Below, in pieces: positions 46,408 to 59,262 of a DNA stretch of 64,000 nt (within the stretch, counting starts at the first letter, position 1; each line of letters begins with the position of its first letter). Source of the stretch: Ailanthus altissimus (lineage: Eukaryota > Streptophyta > Magnoliopsida > Sapindales > Simaroubaceae). The notes beneath the pieces were generated by a model that saw only the letters and a list, made by a program, of their open reading frames with translations, was not told the origin of the DNA and ran no database searches. Location: the NCBI GenBank assembly GCA_946807835.1, contig OX327683.1, forward strand, positions 33,291,001-33,355,000, given 5' to 3'. The translations under genes and the position numbers were made by a program.

Positions 46408-47439
46408 TCTCACAACACCCTTATTGATTACAATTTAAGGGAACCTTGTAATGATTTAGGGGTAAGGAGTAAAATCTCATGGATCGAGAATGATATGGTT
46501 TTAGTTTTCCTTTCAAAAATTATGGACATCTTCCTTCGAGTCATCTCAGAGAGCTGGATGGTTTCCATGATCCAGATGATTCTTTGCTTAGGAGAGAGCA
46601 ACGACATCTACTACTTGGATGGGATTCTGAAAATGAAGCGAGTCAGAGAACTTGTGTTAGCTCTCTAAATACGGATTTGATCCCATCTCCCATGCCTTTA
46701 ACTTCTTGGGGTGGTGATCATGAGCAGAATCTGGACGAGTTTGAACCACTTGGTGCCAGAAAGTTGTGTACTTCATCTGTTGTTTGCAAGTGTTCTCCAA
46801 ATTTTGGTTCATTACCAACCTCTCATGCAACCAGCTATTGCGAAAATGAGCATGGAAGAAACGTTCTCGAGGACGAGGATGATACAGCGACTGATTTGAA
46901 CCATTGTCCTTTAGCATTATCTACCTTGTCACATATGCCAAGCTACCCTAGTCTGACTGAAGATTGCAATTATGATTTTACATTCAAAGGTAGCAGGAGC
47001 CTCCCTTCTCCTGGAAATCACCATTGGTTTATGAGCGAAGTTTGCAGAGAGCTGCATTATGCATTATGATCCAGGCCCAGAAGTTCTCCTTTCATCCAAA
47101 CTCGATTTTGATTTAGGAAGGAAATGCTTATCAATAAGTGAATCTTCGAATAAGCATTATTCATTCAATCCTCCTGTTTATCAATCCCCACCAAAGGAAG
47201 GGATATTTAATCACTTTCTTGTTAGAGATGAGCGTGAGAAGAACCTGGATGGATTGAGTTCCAGAGGAATCCTTAGTCATTACAACCGAGAAATGGCTAA
47301 TATCTATGATTGGTCATCATTTTACATCCAGATACCCCTGAACAGAGAAAAGGCGTGCCCTTTGCTGCTTGACAAATCGAGCTGGGATGAATATGAAGAA
47401 GAAATATATAATGACAGAAGTGATGTTGAATATCTTTGA
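46408..47439 (+). pseudogene. Broken reading frame of an unrecognised gene
   Basis: A coding-like segment runs from about 46,408 to a TGA at 47,437-47,439. From about 46,505 one frame is open (NYGHLPSSHLRELDGF... to CRELHY). It then hits a stop just after GCATTAT is tandemly duplicated (47,054-47,067). The next frame continues for about 125 codons (DPGPEVLLSSKLDFDLG... to a Glu/Asp-rich end, SWDEYEEEIYNDRSDVEYL). An earlier frame change probably lies near 46,500. I do not recognise the protein. A possible 5' continuation at about 39,790-39,936 is cut off by the LTR insertion. It could be the remains of a gene, or the last exons of a gene whose splicing I cannot resolve. Confidence 0.45.
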
Positions 47440-50400
47440 TGCTACCCTTCTTATAATTGCCATATGGCATCCTAACACAAAATAATTTTTCTCTTGTTGT
47501 AAATTTCAAAGGTAGCTAGATCTTTCAATTAAATTGTAAATTTTGGAAATTCAGAGGTGAATGAAATAATAGGAGTTATGGTGGTCATTGCTACAGCCTC
47601 TCGTCGGGTACGCTGTGCTGTCTGATTCACCATCGTGATGATTTTATGACGTCCAGCTACTAATATTAAGCGGCTGGGTTACTGATACAGCTTTGCGGGC
47701 TATGTGATTGAAGACCAAACCATGGGCTTTGGGATAGCTTTCACTTACGTTCGGTGCTAATTCTCTCAACTACTTTAAGGGTTTCAACATAAGTATACAT
47801 ATCCCAATATCATTGCGGGCTTCATTTTACAGAGCAATGATTCTGGACTTAGGAAATTTCTGCGGTCTTGTTATGTCCATTAAACCATCATCAACCAATG
47901 CGTTTTCCATTGTTTTACATAATACAGTCCATCACTGGCTCTATTAACGTGATACAACTTAATTTGGCTGTATTTTTTTAACAAATTTCAATTGTCTTAA
48001 ATCTTTCTTGCTAAATAACACCACCATTATCACTGGCCTATGCGGATAACTTTGATTGAACAATAATTTTTACTTCAAAAAAGGGCTATAAAATATCAGG
48101 CCATGATTCTTTTTTACTGAAAGGAATGATTATCCGAAATAAAATAAATCATATAATTACGAATCTGTCAATATTAAGTAAAATAATTTAAAAAATTAGA
48201 CATCAATTTTTTTTAAGACAAATAAGATTAAAACGTCATTTCACTCCCAAGGGAAGCTCGTTTCTAATTGATTCCAAGACAAAATTTATGAACCACAATT
48301 AAAGGAGAATATTAGACGAAATGGATATATGCTTAACTCAATCTCCAATGGTGAGCAGTGAGTCAAGACACCTCCTACTCCTTTGCAAAAATTGCGGTCC
48401 TCGTTGCCACGTCATCTGTCGGACTCGTACGTCCAAAACCTCTATTTACTTGTTCATCACACTTCACAGCTCCCACAGCTCATCGTTTTTATCATGTCCC
48501 TTACCCTTCAAACTGTTGGCTATTTCACGTGCAACGAGGATTTGTTATGCTGCTATGACGCATTTACCGGGTCGAACCTTTTCAGTTTCATAAACGTGTA
48601 TCCCCTTGGCTCTTGGGCTTTTGGTACTTTTCTTTCGGGATCATGTACATATTCCAAACCAACCAATATTGACCAATTGACTAGTTACGTGTATTTGAAG
48701 CATCAACTAAGTTATTTATTTTTAACAATTTAATATTCGATGGTATAAATATAACGTGACATATTGTAAATACCATATATATACTACTAAAATCCGTTAA
48801 TCCTATTAATATTACCGAGTTTTTTTTTTGGGTAAACGCAAATGTATTACTAAATTGTGCAATGGCAAATAAGAGCCCTATTTCTCCCGTGACCAACAAA
48901 ATATGGTTACTTTCACTTTACTAGCACCGCCCAATAATGTCATGTGTGCATACCTTTTGTGATTGGATACAAAGTTTAACTTTTTTTTAAAATGAAAAAA
49001 AAAATTGCAGCTTTGGTAAGCTGCATTTTGTCTCTTTCTATTATTAGAATATACAAAATTTGCCCGTTAGTTCTATTTAAATTTGTCAGAAATGAATCAT
49101 CACTTCAACAAAATTGCATCAATTGAATTGACTCTAATTAGATTAATTAACATGTAACAACATGGATCATGAAAAATGAGACACAAATGACAAAAAAAAC
49201 ATGTCGTTTTCATTGGCATGTGCTATCTCCTCTCTTCCTGGCCGTTATCAAAGATAAAAGATTTGTTGGCTGAATTGGCTGGCCCATCGAGATTTTTTGC
49301 TGGTTTAAACGACCAAGTTATAGTCCATCAAAAAAAGGAAAAAAAATCTCTTAAATAAACAAGATACAGGGCAATGAAATGATAACCCCAGCTCAAATGT
49401 TTAGCTGTTGGGGGAACTTTGCTATTACCACCTAAACTTGTTAAAGTAAAAATAAAAACAAACAATTGCTAGAAAGTAGTAGTATTAACTTTCTGGGTTT
49501 GCCTTTGTAATTTTATCGTGTATAATTTCTTTGTAATGTAATAACTAATATAGTATAAGAATTTTATTCTATGATTCTATTGTGTTATGAATAAAATTTG
49601 ACTATAAATTTGTGGTTGAAATACTGGATCAAGATGCTTTTAAAAAAAAATGAAATGCTGAATCAAGATCAATGGAGACTGGACGTGGTCTGCTATGAAG
49701 ATGGGTTACAAGATCTTGTTTCCCATAGCTATGGTCACGGTGGTTGTTAGTAGGCCCTTTGTATTCCTACAAGTGCCAAAACATTCTGGCTTTAGTTAAA
49801 TCGACGTCCTCAATAATTTAACGATTAAAATTCTTAATTAATCCTCAATTAACAAGCCGTAATCTGAATACATGTTTCGTTAATAAACGACAACTATATG
49901 ACTAATTGTATATTCAATCATCTTATATTCATTTCCTACTTTTGGATACTTTGTTTTGATAAGCCTTCAGTTATTGACTAATTTATTAACAATAATATTA
50001 CATTTTTAAAATGAAATTTTATTTTATTTTTAAATGTGTAACATTCATCAATTAGATATATATATATATTTTTACTTTCAAAATATTTTATTATACTATT
50101 TCAAATGTTAATTGATTTCTTAAAAAAAAATGTCAACGTAATAATTTTATAATTCATATTATTTTACTACTCAATACTTATTTAATACTTTAATTTTTAA
50201 AATAAATATTTAAAATGTCTACATTTTAAATATAAGATAATAATTAAACGCATAAAAAATTATCTTGATTTTATCAAAAGTAAACATAACAAACGAACCA
50301 ACGCTGCACAGGCTTGGCATTGAATAGTCAACATAGACTTCAACATTTTGAGGAGAAAAAAATGATGAACAAATTAAATGCTAGAGGATACGGAGTAGAT

Positions 50401-53300
50401 TGGTTTGTTCTGTGTCGTTATGATCTTTCAGTAATATTTCACCATCAAAACCGCGTTGGTTGAGTGAGTGTCCACCCTCCACAGATAATGACGAAACTTC
50501 CCCTTTAGTTAGTGAACCAAAACCAAAACCCAATCACTCTCTTGTAATACATATCCTAACTTAAAGTTCCTTAATTATATTACAACTATTACCCTTGTCG
50601 TTTTTCTAATGCTTTTCTTTTTCTACGTGCTGCAACTTTTTGGTCTCGTTATATTATAACTTGAGAGAAGAGCACCCTTTCTGTCTTTAGCCTCAACATA
50701 ATGATGGAAATGAAAGATTCCACTCAATTTGTATATTAAAAAAAGGAAGAAGGAAATTATGCAAGTACAAAAGGTCGCTGTGTTGTTTATATAATAACTG
50801 TTGAGTCTATCTAATTGGGTGTGGTGTGTGTTGCTTTAAAAAATTAATGTTTGATGGGTGGGTGTGGATTTTTGATTGGAGGGTATAAAATAAATACATG
50901 ATGTCCCTTCTCTTATTAGGGTTGGTGGTATGATTCAAAGAGTATGAAAATAAAAATAAAATTCATAGAAAACTAACTTCAGAATTTTCTCAATCGTGCA
51001 TAAATGCGATGCTGCTTTAAATGTTAAATAATTGAAATTGGTTCTTCCTTTATCTTTATGGAATTGTTTTTTACTTTTAAAAAGATAATGACAGATTTAT
51101 AATTATCCTTCGAATAAAAAAAAGGTTTATAACATTTAATACCCACGGGTAATAATAAGTGCTACATATTAATTAACTATTGCGTTGTGTATGTTTTATT
51201 ATTTATTTATTGAAACAAACTAATAGAAATTAACAATAATCAACTTCTTTCAAAAAGAAAAAAAAAAACACAAATTATTAGTCACAAGAGCTGAAATACA
51301 ATTTGAAAACTTTGAAAGTCAAAGAAAGAATTGAATCATCTAAACTTAACGATCGCCTCGCAAGAGCATAGGCAACCTGATCGGTCTTTCTATTAGTATG
51401 ATTATCATACTAATAAAAATTATAATTAAAAAAAATTAAAAATACACTTAATATCATTAATCACAAACCCGATTTTTTTATCTCAAATTTTCCATCTTTG
51501 ACACTGTTAACATTGAGAGGGAGTCACTCTCATGAACTCTTGTGTTGGGTATGTTTTATACAAGTTTAGATAATAATGGTTTTAAAAAAATTAAATATTA
51601 AGTCATATTTTGCTTTTTAAATAATGTTACATTTTTTTAAATAATATCTTAAATTTATTCATCATAAAATTTATTAAATAATTATTAAATAATAAAATAA
51701 ATAATTTTAAAATTTTACACAATTTTATTACTTAATAATTATTTAACACATTAATTTAAAATATTATTTTAAAAATATAACACTAATTTTTATTTTTATT
51801 TTTATTTAAATTAAAGTGATAACAAACATAAAGCCCGTAATTATCTCATTAGTGTCCTAAAAATATATAAAAACTTGTTACGAACTTTAACTGAAAAGCG
51901 GGGAAGGATGTGAATTACTTTTGTCTTCAAAATGTAAATCAAAAATTGAAATCATGAACTTTATAATGATTAAACGTTTCAAATCATTAGTTTTATCTTA
52001 AACAAAAAAAGTTTAAAATCGTGAATTTGAATTTAGTTCGGGGCATCATTTACATAGACAAATCCTTAGTATCGTTATCATTTTTGTGGTAACTTTTCCC
52101 TTACATGCACATATTTAATTGTGTCAAAATCATTGCACAACTGTTTTGGTGATTTAACACGTGACCTACCAAATGTGAGATCGAGTTTCATTAGAGCTCT
52201 TGAATTGCATCAAAATGTATATTATCCCGGGAAAAAAATGTTCATTTTTTTTAGATAAAGATTATTTGGGGTATTAACACTGTCTCGAAGTTTACACAAA
52301 TTATATTTTAATTACATTATTGTTTTTTATTTAGTTTAAAAGATAAGAATATCTTTATTCTTTAAAGATATTATAGACATTTGTGATAAAAAATACAATC
52401 TAAAATATTTTTGTCATTCAAATTAAACAAAGAAGGTGGTAATGTAATGAAAATTAAATTTACAATCAAAGTGTAATTTGTGCAAACCTCAGAGAGGGTT
52501 ACAGTGTTAATATCCCAAAATTATTCCAATCATGTTTTTTTGTTTAAACAACTATTAATTTGGTAACCATTTCACAAAAGAGCACTAAAATACATTTCAA
52601 ATAATAATAAAAAATTAACTCAAAATTTTGAATTCCTTCATCGTTAAAAAAAAGATAAAATATTATTTAAAAAAAAATTAACAATTGAATGAGAGAAAAA
52701 GAAGAGAACAAATAAAGAATTTAGATGATAGATCATAAATTGTTGATTATAGTAAATCTTAGTAACACAATTTTCGGATTAAAGAAAATCCATATTTGGG
52801 TTCCTAACAAAGAGGCACAACAAGTTTGATTTTTTCAATTTAGATAAAGCGTAAATAAAACATAAATAAAAATCTCACTAATTGGCCTAAAACTAATTTA
52901 ACTTTTTGTCCCAAAACAAAATTGAATGGCAATAACTCCTTTCTCTCAAACATTTAAAATTAAATTCTTAAATTTTTTATTATTATTTATATTTGTTCTT
53001 TCAATTATATTTATGGTAAATAAGAGAGTAATAATAAATTTTATATGATTAATTTGTATATATAACATTATTTTTTTATAAAAAAAATTAACCCACAAAA
53101 ATAATAACTGAGAGTAAAGGGACATAAATGAAAATTTATCAAAATATAATGAAGTATTATATTTCTATCTCCATTATTAATTTTATTTATGCGATCCTCC
53201 TCACTGCTGTCCGTAACTGAAACACATAAACGAATCGCAATTAAACAAACTCATTCAAGTCCGACACATAGTCGGTGGACAGTGGGAAAAGCTAAGCAAA
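47440..53300. other. Long AT-rich intergenic region
   Basis: No gene supported on either strand in nearly 6 kb. It contains A/T homopolymers, a TA microsatellite near 50,058, and one MITE (52,265-52,520). Small open frames at 48,321-48,899 overlap in several frames and have no recognisable family. Confidence 0.6.
52265..52520. mobile_element. MITE, probable PIF/Harbinger type
   Basis: The terminal inverted repeats are TTTGGGGTATTAACACTGT on the left and, in reverse complement, TTTTGGGATATTAACACTGT on the right. The similarity extends inward (GTTTACACAAATTA versus GTTTGCACAAATTA). TTA flanks both ends (52,262-52,264 and 52,521-52,523), the 3-bp duplication of PIF/Harbinger elements. At 256 bp it has no coding capacity. 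Confidence 0.7.
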
Positions 53301-53319
53301 CTTACTCAACTCTCTCTCT

Positions 53320-53480
53320 TCTTCCTATTTTCTCTCTCACGTAGCGCTTTCTACACGCACACGCACTATTCAAGGACAGCCACGGATCTTCTCCTCATCT
53401 GACGTCGGATTCCGGCGAATCTCCGGTCACATCCTGCCGCAAATGTCAGGTTCCAGCCACTAGCTCCGCGTCTTCCGAAA
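53320..53480 (+). promoter_or_regulatory. Probable 5' leader exon of the DUF4378 gene
   Basis: A CT-rich initiator-like run (CTCTCTCTCTTCTTCC near 53,312) is followed by GC-richer sequence up to possible donors at about 53,453 (CAG/GTTCC) or 53,481 (ACG/GTACC). The first coding exon starts after a CCACAG acceptor at 54,257, so a spliced leader of roughly 150 bases is likely. The exact ends are not decidable from sequence. Confidence 0.35.
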
Positions 53481-54265
53481 CGGTACCGTATTGACTGCTG
53501 AGTTTCATTCGTCGCTTTTTGCAGTAACGCCTTTTTGCCGATCTTTCTTGATCCTTTTTGTTTTGAACTGAAAATGGGAATCTGATTCTTTCTCTCTAAA
53601 GATTTGCTTTACTTCTGCAGTAATTGCAGCTTTTTTTTGAACGGAGATTCCTCTTTTTGTTTTAGTCCACCATGTTTTTTTTTTTTAAAAAAAATGACTT
53701 TTAATTTGCACTTTTTACTTTTTTTTTTCCGCTTCTGACAGTGATTTTACGGTGTATTTGTCACGAAATGAAAATTCAGGTGATTTTACTTCGACCCGTT
53801 TAATAATGAAGTAAGTTTGTTATAATTGAGATTTGAGAGCTACTGGAAGTTTGGTTCAGGTCTATAATGGTGACCACATGATATGATTTATCATCTGATA
53901 ATGTCACTGAATTTTCATTCACCAATGCAACGAGTTGTCTCTCTACAATATTCCTTCATTCACTTCTCGTTCTTGGTTTCTTCACTTAAATCAAGGCCTT
54001 TTAGAGCAAATCTTTTTTGGTCATATTTACTTACTCTTTTCTCTGAAGTGACACAAGTCACATCTTCGCAAATTGCTCTACCTGTTGTTCACTTGGCATT
54101 TTATTAATTTTTGGTTAGCTCGAGGCTGTTAGTTTTGGTTGATTTAAAGTAAATTTTAATCCATTTAACCAAAGTAAATTGTTTTCATATTTTGTTGCAT
54201 CCCTTTTCTGGGAATGGACTTTTTTAATTTTTTTTTATCTGAATTGTGTTGCCACAGGTGTCGAA

Positions 54266-57200
54266 ATGAATGGGATTCAGAGTAGAAAAGCTCAGAGTAT
54301 AGACGTAGAGAAGCAGTTTGCAGGATGCCTGGGAAGAATGGTTAACCTTTTTGATTTGAGCGTAGGCGTATCCGGAAACAGGCTGCTCACAAATCAACCC
54401 CATCATGATGGTGATTTCCTTTTTCATTTTTTTTAATAATTTATTAAACTTTTGATTACCATGAGAAATTTTTGCGTAGCTTATGGGGATTGAATTATGA
54501 TGGTGATCTTGGCCGGAACCAGAATTTAAGGTGAGGGGGGCAAATGTTAAAGTTAAAAATTCTATGGGGTTAGAATTTAATTATATGAGGGTATATCAGA
54601 CTTGAAATCTTGAGGGCCAACTCACTAAATACCTATTATCAAAGGTAAAAATTATAAAAATCTATTATTAAGATTTTTTTTTTTAAATGGGGCTTGGGGG
54701 GCCATGGCCCCCTTAGGCCCTCAAGTAGTTCACACAATTGATCTATAACATGCTTTAAGCATCTGTTCTTGATCCTTTTAAGAGTTATTTTGTTGAACCT
54801 GTTAAGATTCTGTATTAATTTTAAAATATGCAACATCTCATTTTAGATATACAACTGGGACATATTTCTTTTCCATCTTATAATATTTGTTTAAACTTAA
54901 AAGTTGAGTTACATTAGTTAGGAATTATATTTTTTTATGCAGCTTAAGTTTTGTAAAGTTGATGTTCACTGCCGCCTTGTGCAGATATTACTTTGTTCTC
55001 TCTCCCCTTTACCCTCCTCTTTACAGCTTCTCCAAGAGAGAGAGAGATGTAGAGAGGAAAAATAGTCTCCGACTCTTATAAAATCTCTACTTTCCAACTC
55101 TTCTTATCCAGTTTTAGGATTCTAGTTGCTGCTTATCTCATGGTGTCTTTTCTTGTACATTCTTTAATTATTATCTTGAACTAGCTTGTATTTACATGGA
55201 GGTGGTTGATTGGCAGGTTCTTTACTCTCAAGAAGCCAATCAGATGTGGCAAGGATGGTGAATCCACCCATTACTGATCAGATAGAGGACAAACTGGTAA
55301 ATTATGGATATCACTTCTTGGCAATAATAATTCTATGACTTTGATGAAGCAGATTCCAAGCACAACTTGTCTGCACTGCTCACACTTGCATTATAATATA
55401 ATATTATCAACAGTCCTGATCTGTGTTGCATGTTGCATTTTTTTTTTTCTATTGGGTATGCAGGTTGTATCTGAGTTGAGGAGAACTTCATCAAGCAAGA
55501 AGGCAAATGGTACACCCATGAAGACACTCATAGCACAAGAAATGTCCAAAGAAGTAGAGTCTAAACATAACCCACCAAATGTGGTTGCCAAGTTGATGGG
55601 GCTTGATACCTTCCCACAGCGCCAATCTAGTTCAGCTGCTCAAAGAAGTCATTCAAAAGGTTATTCTCAACATTCATTAAGTCATTCGGCGATACCAGTG
55701 GAATGTTGGGAGCAAGATCATGGCTTTTTAGACAACCAAATACAGACTGAAGTTAATCAGTGTCTACAACAGAATGAATGCAAGGATGTGTATGAAATCT
55801 GGCAACAGTCTCAAAAGACAAGTTATTCAAGACATAGTTCAATGCAGAATGAAAAGTACAATGAATGCTTAAGTGAGACCAAGATGGCTCTTGTTCGTCA
55901 GAAGTTCATGGAGGCAAAACGTCTGGCAACAGATGAAAAACTATGCCAGTCCAAGGAATTCCGGGAGGCAGTGGAAGTTTTAAGTTCGAATGGAGATTTA
56001 TTCCTTAGGTTTCTGCAAGAACCGAATTCCTTATTCTCTCAGCATTTATATGATTTGCAGTCTATTCCTCCACCTCCCGAGACAAAAAGAATCACTGTTC
56101 TAAAACCTTCAAAGATGGTTGATAATGTCAAATTTGAAGGATCAGGAAAGAAGACTGATGAACAAGTGAAGAAACCAACCCAGGTGGTTCAAGTGACTGG
56201 GTGGGAAAGGAACAGCCCAGGATATTCTCCGCTGTATGCCAATCAGAAAGTTAATGAACAGCCTACTCAATCCACTCGAATAGTGGTCCTGAAACCCAGT
56301 CCTGGGAAAGCTCGTGACATTAAGGCTGTGGTGTCTCCCCCCTCCTCACCCTCCAGGACATTACATGGTGAAGATTTCTATGAGGAGCCTGAGGAGGATG
56401 GGGTGCAGGAATCAAGAGAAGTGGCAAAGGATATCACAAGGCAGATGCGCAAAAATTTAATGGGTCACCGAAGGGACGAGACTTTGATTTCTTCGGTGTT
56501 CTCCAACGGTTATATTGGTGATGAGAGTTCGTTTAACAAATCAGAAAATGAGTATGCAGCAGAAAATCTTAGCGACTCTGAAGCTATGTCACCAGCTTCT
56601 AGGCATTCGTGGGATTACATCAATAGGTTTGGAAGCCCTTATTCCTCCTCCTCTTTCAGTCGTGCTTCGTGTTCTCCAGAGTCATCTGTTTGCAGAGAAG
56701 CAAAGAAACGACTCTCTGAAAGATGGGCAATGATGGCATTGAACAGAAATTCAGAGGAACAAAGACATGTCCGAAGAAGCTCAAGTACATTGGGTGAAAT
56801 GCTTGCTCTTTCTGATACAAAGAAGCTAGTGAAATCTGATGGTGATGATATCAATAAGGAACAAGAAGCAAGGGGATCAACTTCATGCTTGACTAACAAT
56901 TTGAATAAAGAAGAAGGCTTGGGCGATTCTCCTAAAAATCTTATGAGATCAAAATCTGTTCCTGTATCTTCTACAGCAGGTGGTGCCAGGCTCAGTGTTA
57001 ATGTTTTGGATTCTGAGGCTGGGAAGGCACAAGTTCCTAAGGATGTGGCCAGGACAAAGAGCACAAAATCATCTTTGAAAGGGAAAGTTTCCAGCTTACT
57101 TTTCTCAAGGAATAAGAAATCAAGTAAAGAAAAACCTATTGCATCACAATCTGTGGAGGGATGTCAGTCTGTCACTTCTGAAACACCAGGGTCTGCAGGG

Positions 57201-59262
57201 CATCTTCCTGGAATAATTAACAATGGCACATCTCAATGTGTTAACAATAATGGCCTTGGAGAGTGTTTATCTCCTGGTGCCCGGTGGTCATTAAGTAAAA
57301 CTTCCTCTCCAGATTTAACTGGAATAGGTCAAAGCCAAGTTTCAATTTCTCGGGAGGTAGGCTAATCTTCTTTCGTTGACTGTACATGTTCATTCTTGCC
57401 CTTTATTTCTTCATATTTGATATAATTTAGTCTTTTGTTGTATATGCTGTTATTTTTTTCATTAGGCAAGATAAGCAATTTGGGTCTAATAGTTTCTTTA
57501 AACTTTTTGTTTAAATATTGAGATTTAACGGTCATTCTTTAACATTTTTAAGAAGACAAACATAACATTCAAGTGAGTATGACAAAATAATAGACATTTG
57601 CCCTAGTGAATTGCCACTTTTTTGCTTTCACCTCTTACCTCCTATCATACGTTTAGTGCTTTATCCATATCAGATGCTGATATGCATAGTTACGATTTTT
57701 CCTTTAGCCAAAGATGTGTTGAAGGATGTGTCTTTAACAGAAAAGGTACGATTTTTCCTATAGCCAAAGATGTGTAGAAGGATGTGTCTTTAACAGAAAA
57801 GTACGATTTTTCGTATAGCCAAAGATGTGTTGAAGGATGTGTCTTTAACGGAAAAGTAGAATATGTAACCATCATAATTTGGGTGCATTCTAAACTATAA
57901 AGAGATTATGACAATTGTGTTCTGTATGATGTGGTGTCAAAACAAATTTATATTTGCTTTGTGCTGGTGAATTAAATATATTTAGAAACCAAGTGGTCTG
58001 TCAATTTCATGTGTAGAGTAAGTTGCATGAAATATTTTGTCATTGGTTTTTGGCCTTCGCCATGACAGATTGATTATGCTTGCAGTCAACCAATGGTGTC
58101 ACACCACTTTGCATTAGGCAATGAGTTCTTGAATTACCTATTGTATTAGCTGATAATAACAGTGAAATGAATGCATTTGGTTTGTAACCCACTAATTGCT
58201 TAGTAAAATGAAATTTTCTGTGGATGATTTTTTAACCTTTAGGTTCCCATGATTTGATTATTTATCTAGAGTTGTTCTGACATTTTGCAGATGGGCTTGT
58301 TTGTGGCAAAACCTATGATGCCTGGAAATGTAAGGGAGAATCAGGACCAACCAAGTCCAATCTCTGTTTTGGAACCTCCATTTGAAGAGGATGACCATGC
58401 ATTTCCAGAGTCTTCTGGCAATATCAAGCTAGATCATCGGGGTATATTCTCAAACAAGTCAAACTGATAGTATACATCATTTATATTATTCTGATTAATC
58501 TTATCTTACTAATTGTTCATTGGTTTATTTATAACAGGAACAGCTGTGCAGTTGAGGTCTAATTTGATCGACAAATCACCACCTATAGAATCAATCGCCA
58601 GGACCTTGTCATGGGATGATTCTTGTGCACGGACAGCTACTCCTTATCCATTGAAGCCCTCTTCAGTCTCCCAAGGAGTTGAAGAGGAACAAGATTTGTT
58701 GTTCTTTGTCAAATCACTATTATCAGCTGCTGGCCTTGATGGTGAGGTGCGATTTGACACATTTCTTGCTAGATGGCATTCACCTGAAAGCCCTTTGGAT
58801 CCATCACTGAGAGACAAATATGCTGGCTTGAATGAAAAGGAGCCTCTGCATGAGGCTAAGCGAAGACAAAGAAGATCAAAGCAGAAGCTCGTATTTGACT
58901 GTGTAAATGCAGTATTAGTGGAAATCACAGGATATGGGTCAGAGTCAGACAGGAGCATGAGGGCCGTGTCATGTAGCGGAGCCCGTGACATGCACGTAGA
59001 GGGCGAATCACCCGTTCTTGTGGACCACGTGTGGGCCTGGATGAAGGAGTGGTTTTCGAGTGAGTTGGGATGTTTTTTGGGTGATGGTGGGGACAGCAAC
59101 AGCCTGGTGGTGGAGAGGGCGGTGAGGAAGGAGGTTGTAGGGGAAGGGTGGTCTGACCAAATGAGACTGCAGTTAGATAAATTGGGTAAGGAAATTGAGT
59201 TGAACTTGCTGGAAGAGCTTGTAGATGAGGCCGTTGTTGATTTGTCAGGTAGGGGGTTATGA
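54266..59262 (+). CDS. DUF4378 / TRM-like (LONGIFOLIA superfamily) protein
   Basis: Coding exons 54,266-54,410, 55,217-55,296, 55,464-57,356, 58,291-58,441 and 58,538-59,262 give 997 residues, with consistent phases. The N terminus includes AGCLGRMVNLFDLS. PPNVVAKLMGLD (112-123) is the VARLMGL-type motif (DUF3741). VLKPSPGKARD and SPPSSPS lie in the middle. The C-terminal DUF4378 spans about 808-997, with DLLFFVKSLL, KLVFDCVNAVLVEI (874-887) and a final ELVDEAVVDLSG. Most of the protein is low-complexity and Ser-rich. TRM proteins recruit the TON1/TRM/PP2A complex to microtubules and set division plane or cell elongation; membership here is from motifs, and the exact subgroup is uncertain. 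The start is the ATG shortly after a spliced leader. Confidence 0.88.
54508..54722. repeat. Dispersed intronic repeat
   Basis: Within intron 1 of the DUF4378 gene a segment begins GGAACCAGAATTTAAGGTGA and ends GGCCATGGCCCCCTTAGGCC, with G-runs at both ends. I recall this pattern from widespread eudicot repeats. No clean inverted repeat or target duplication was found, so the class is open. Confidence 0.4.
57691..57856. repeat. 55-bp minisatellite, three copies
   Basis: Units starting TACGATTTTTC begin at 57,691, 57,747 and 57,802 (56, 55 and 55 bp) and differ at only a few bases. They lie in the intron between coding exons 3 and 4 of the DUF4378 gene. The repeat makes a spurious open frame on the minus strand. 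Confidence 0.92.

Noticed and set aside
46276..46668. 130-codon open frame that begins inside the solo LTR
   Set aside because: Its first part is LTR sequence and its end is in a different frame from the conserved-looking coding segment, so it is not a real start.
56639..57064. 141-codon open frame on the minus strand
   Set aside because: Shadow of the large coding exon of the DUF4378 gene.
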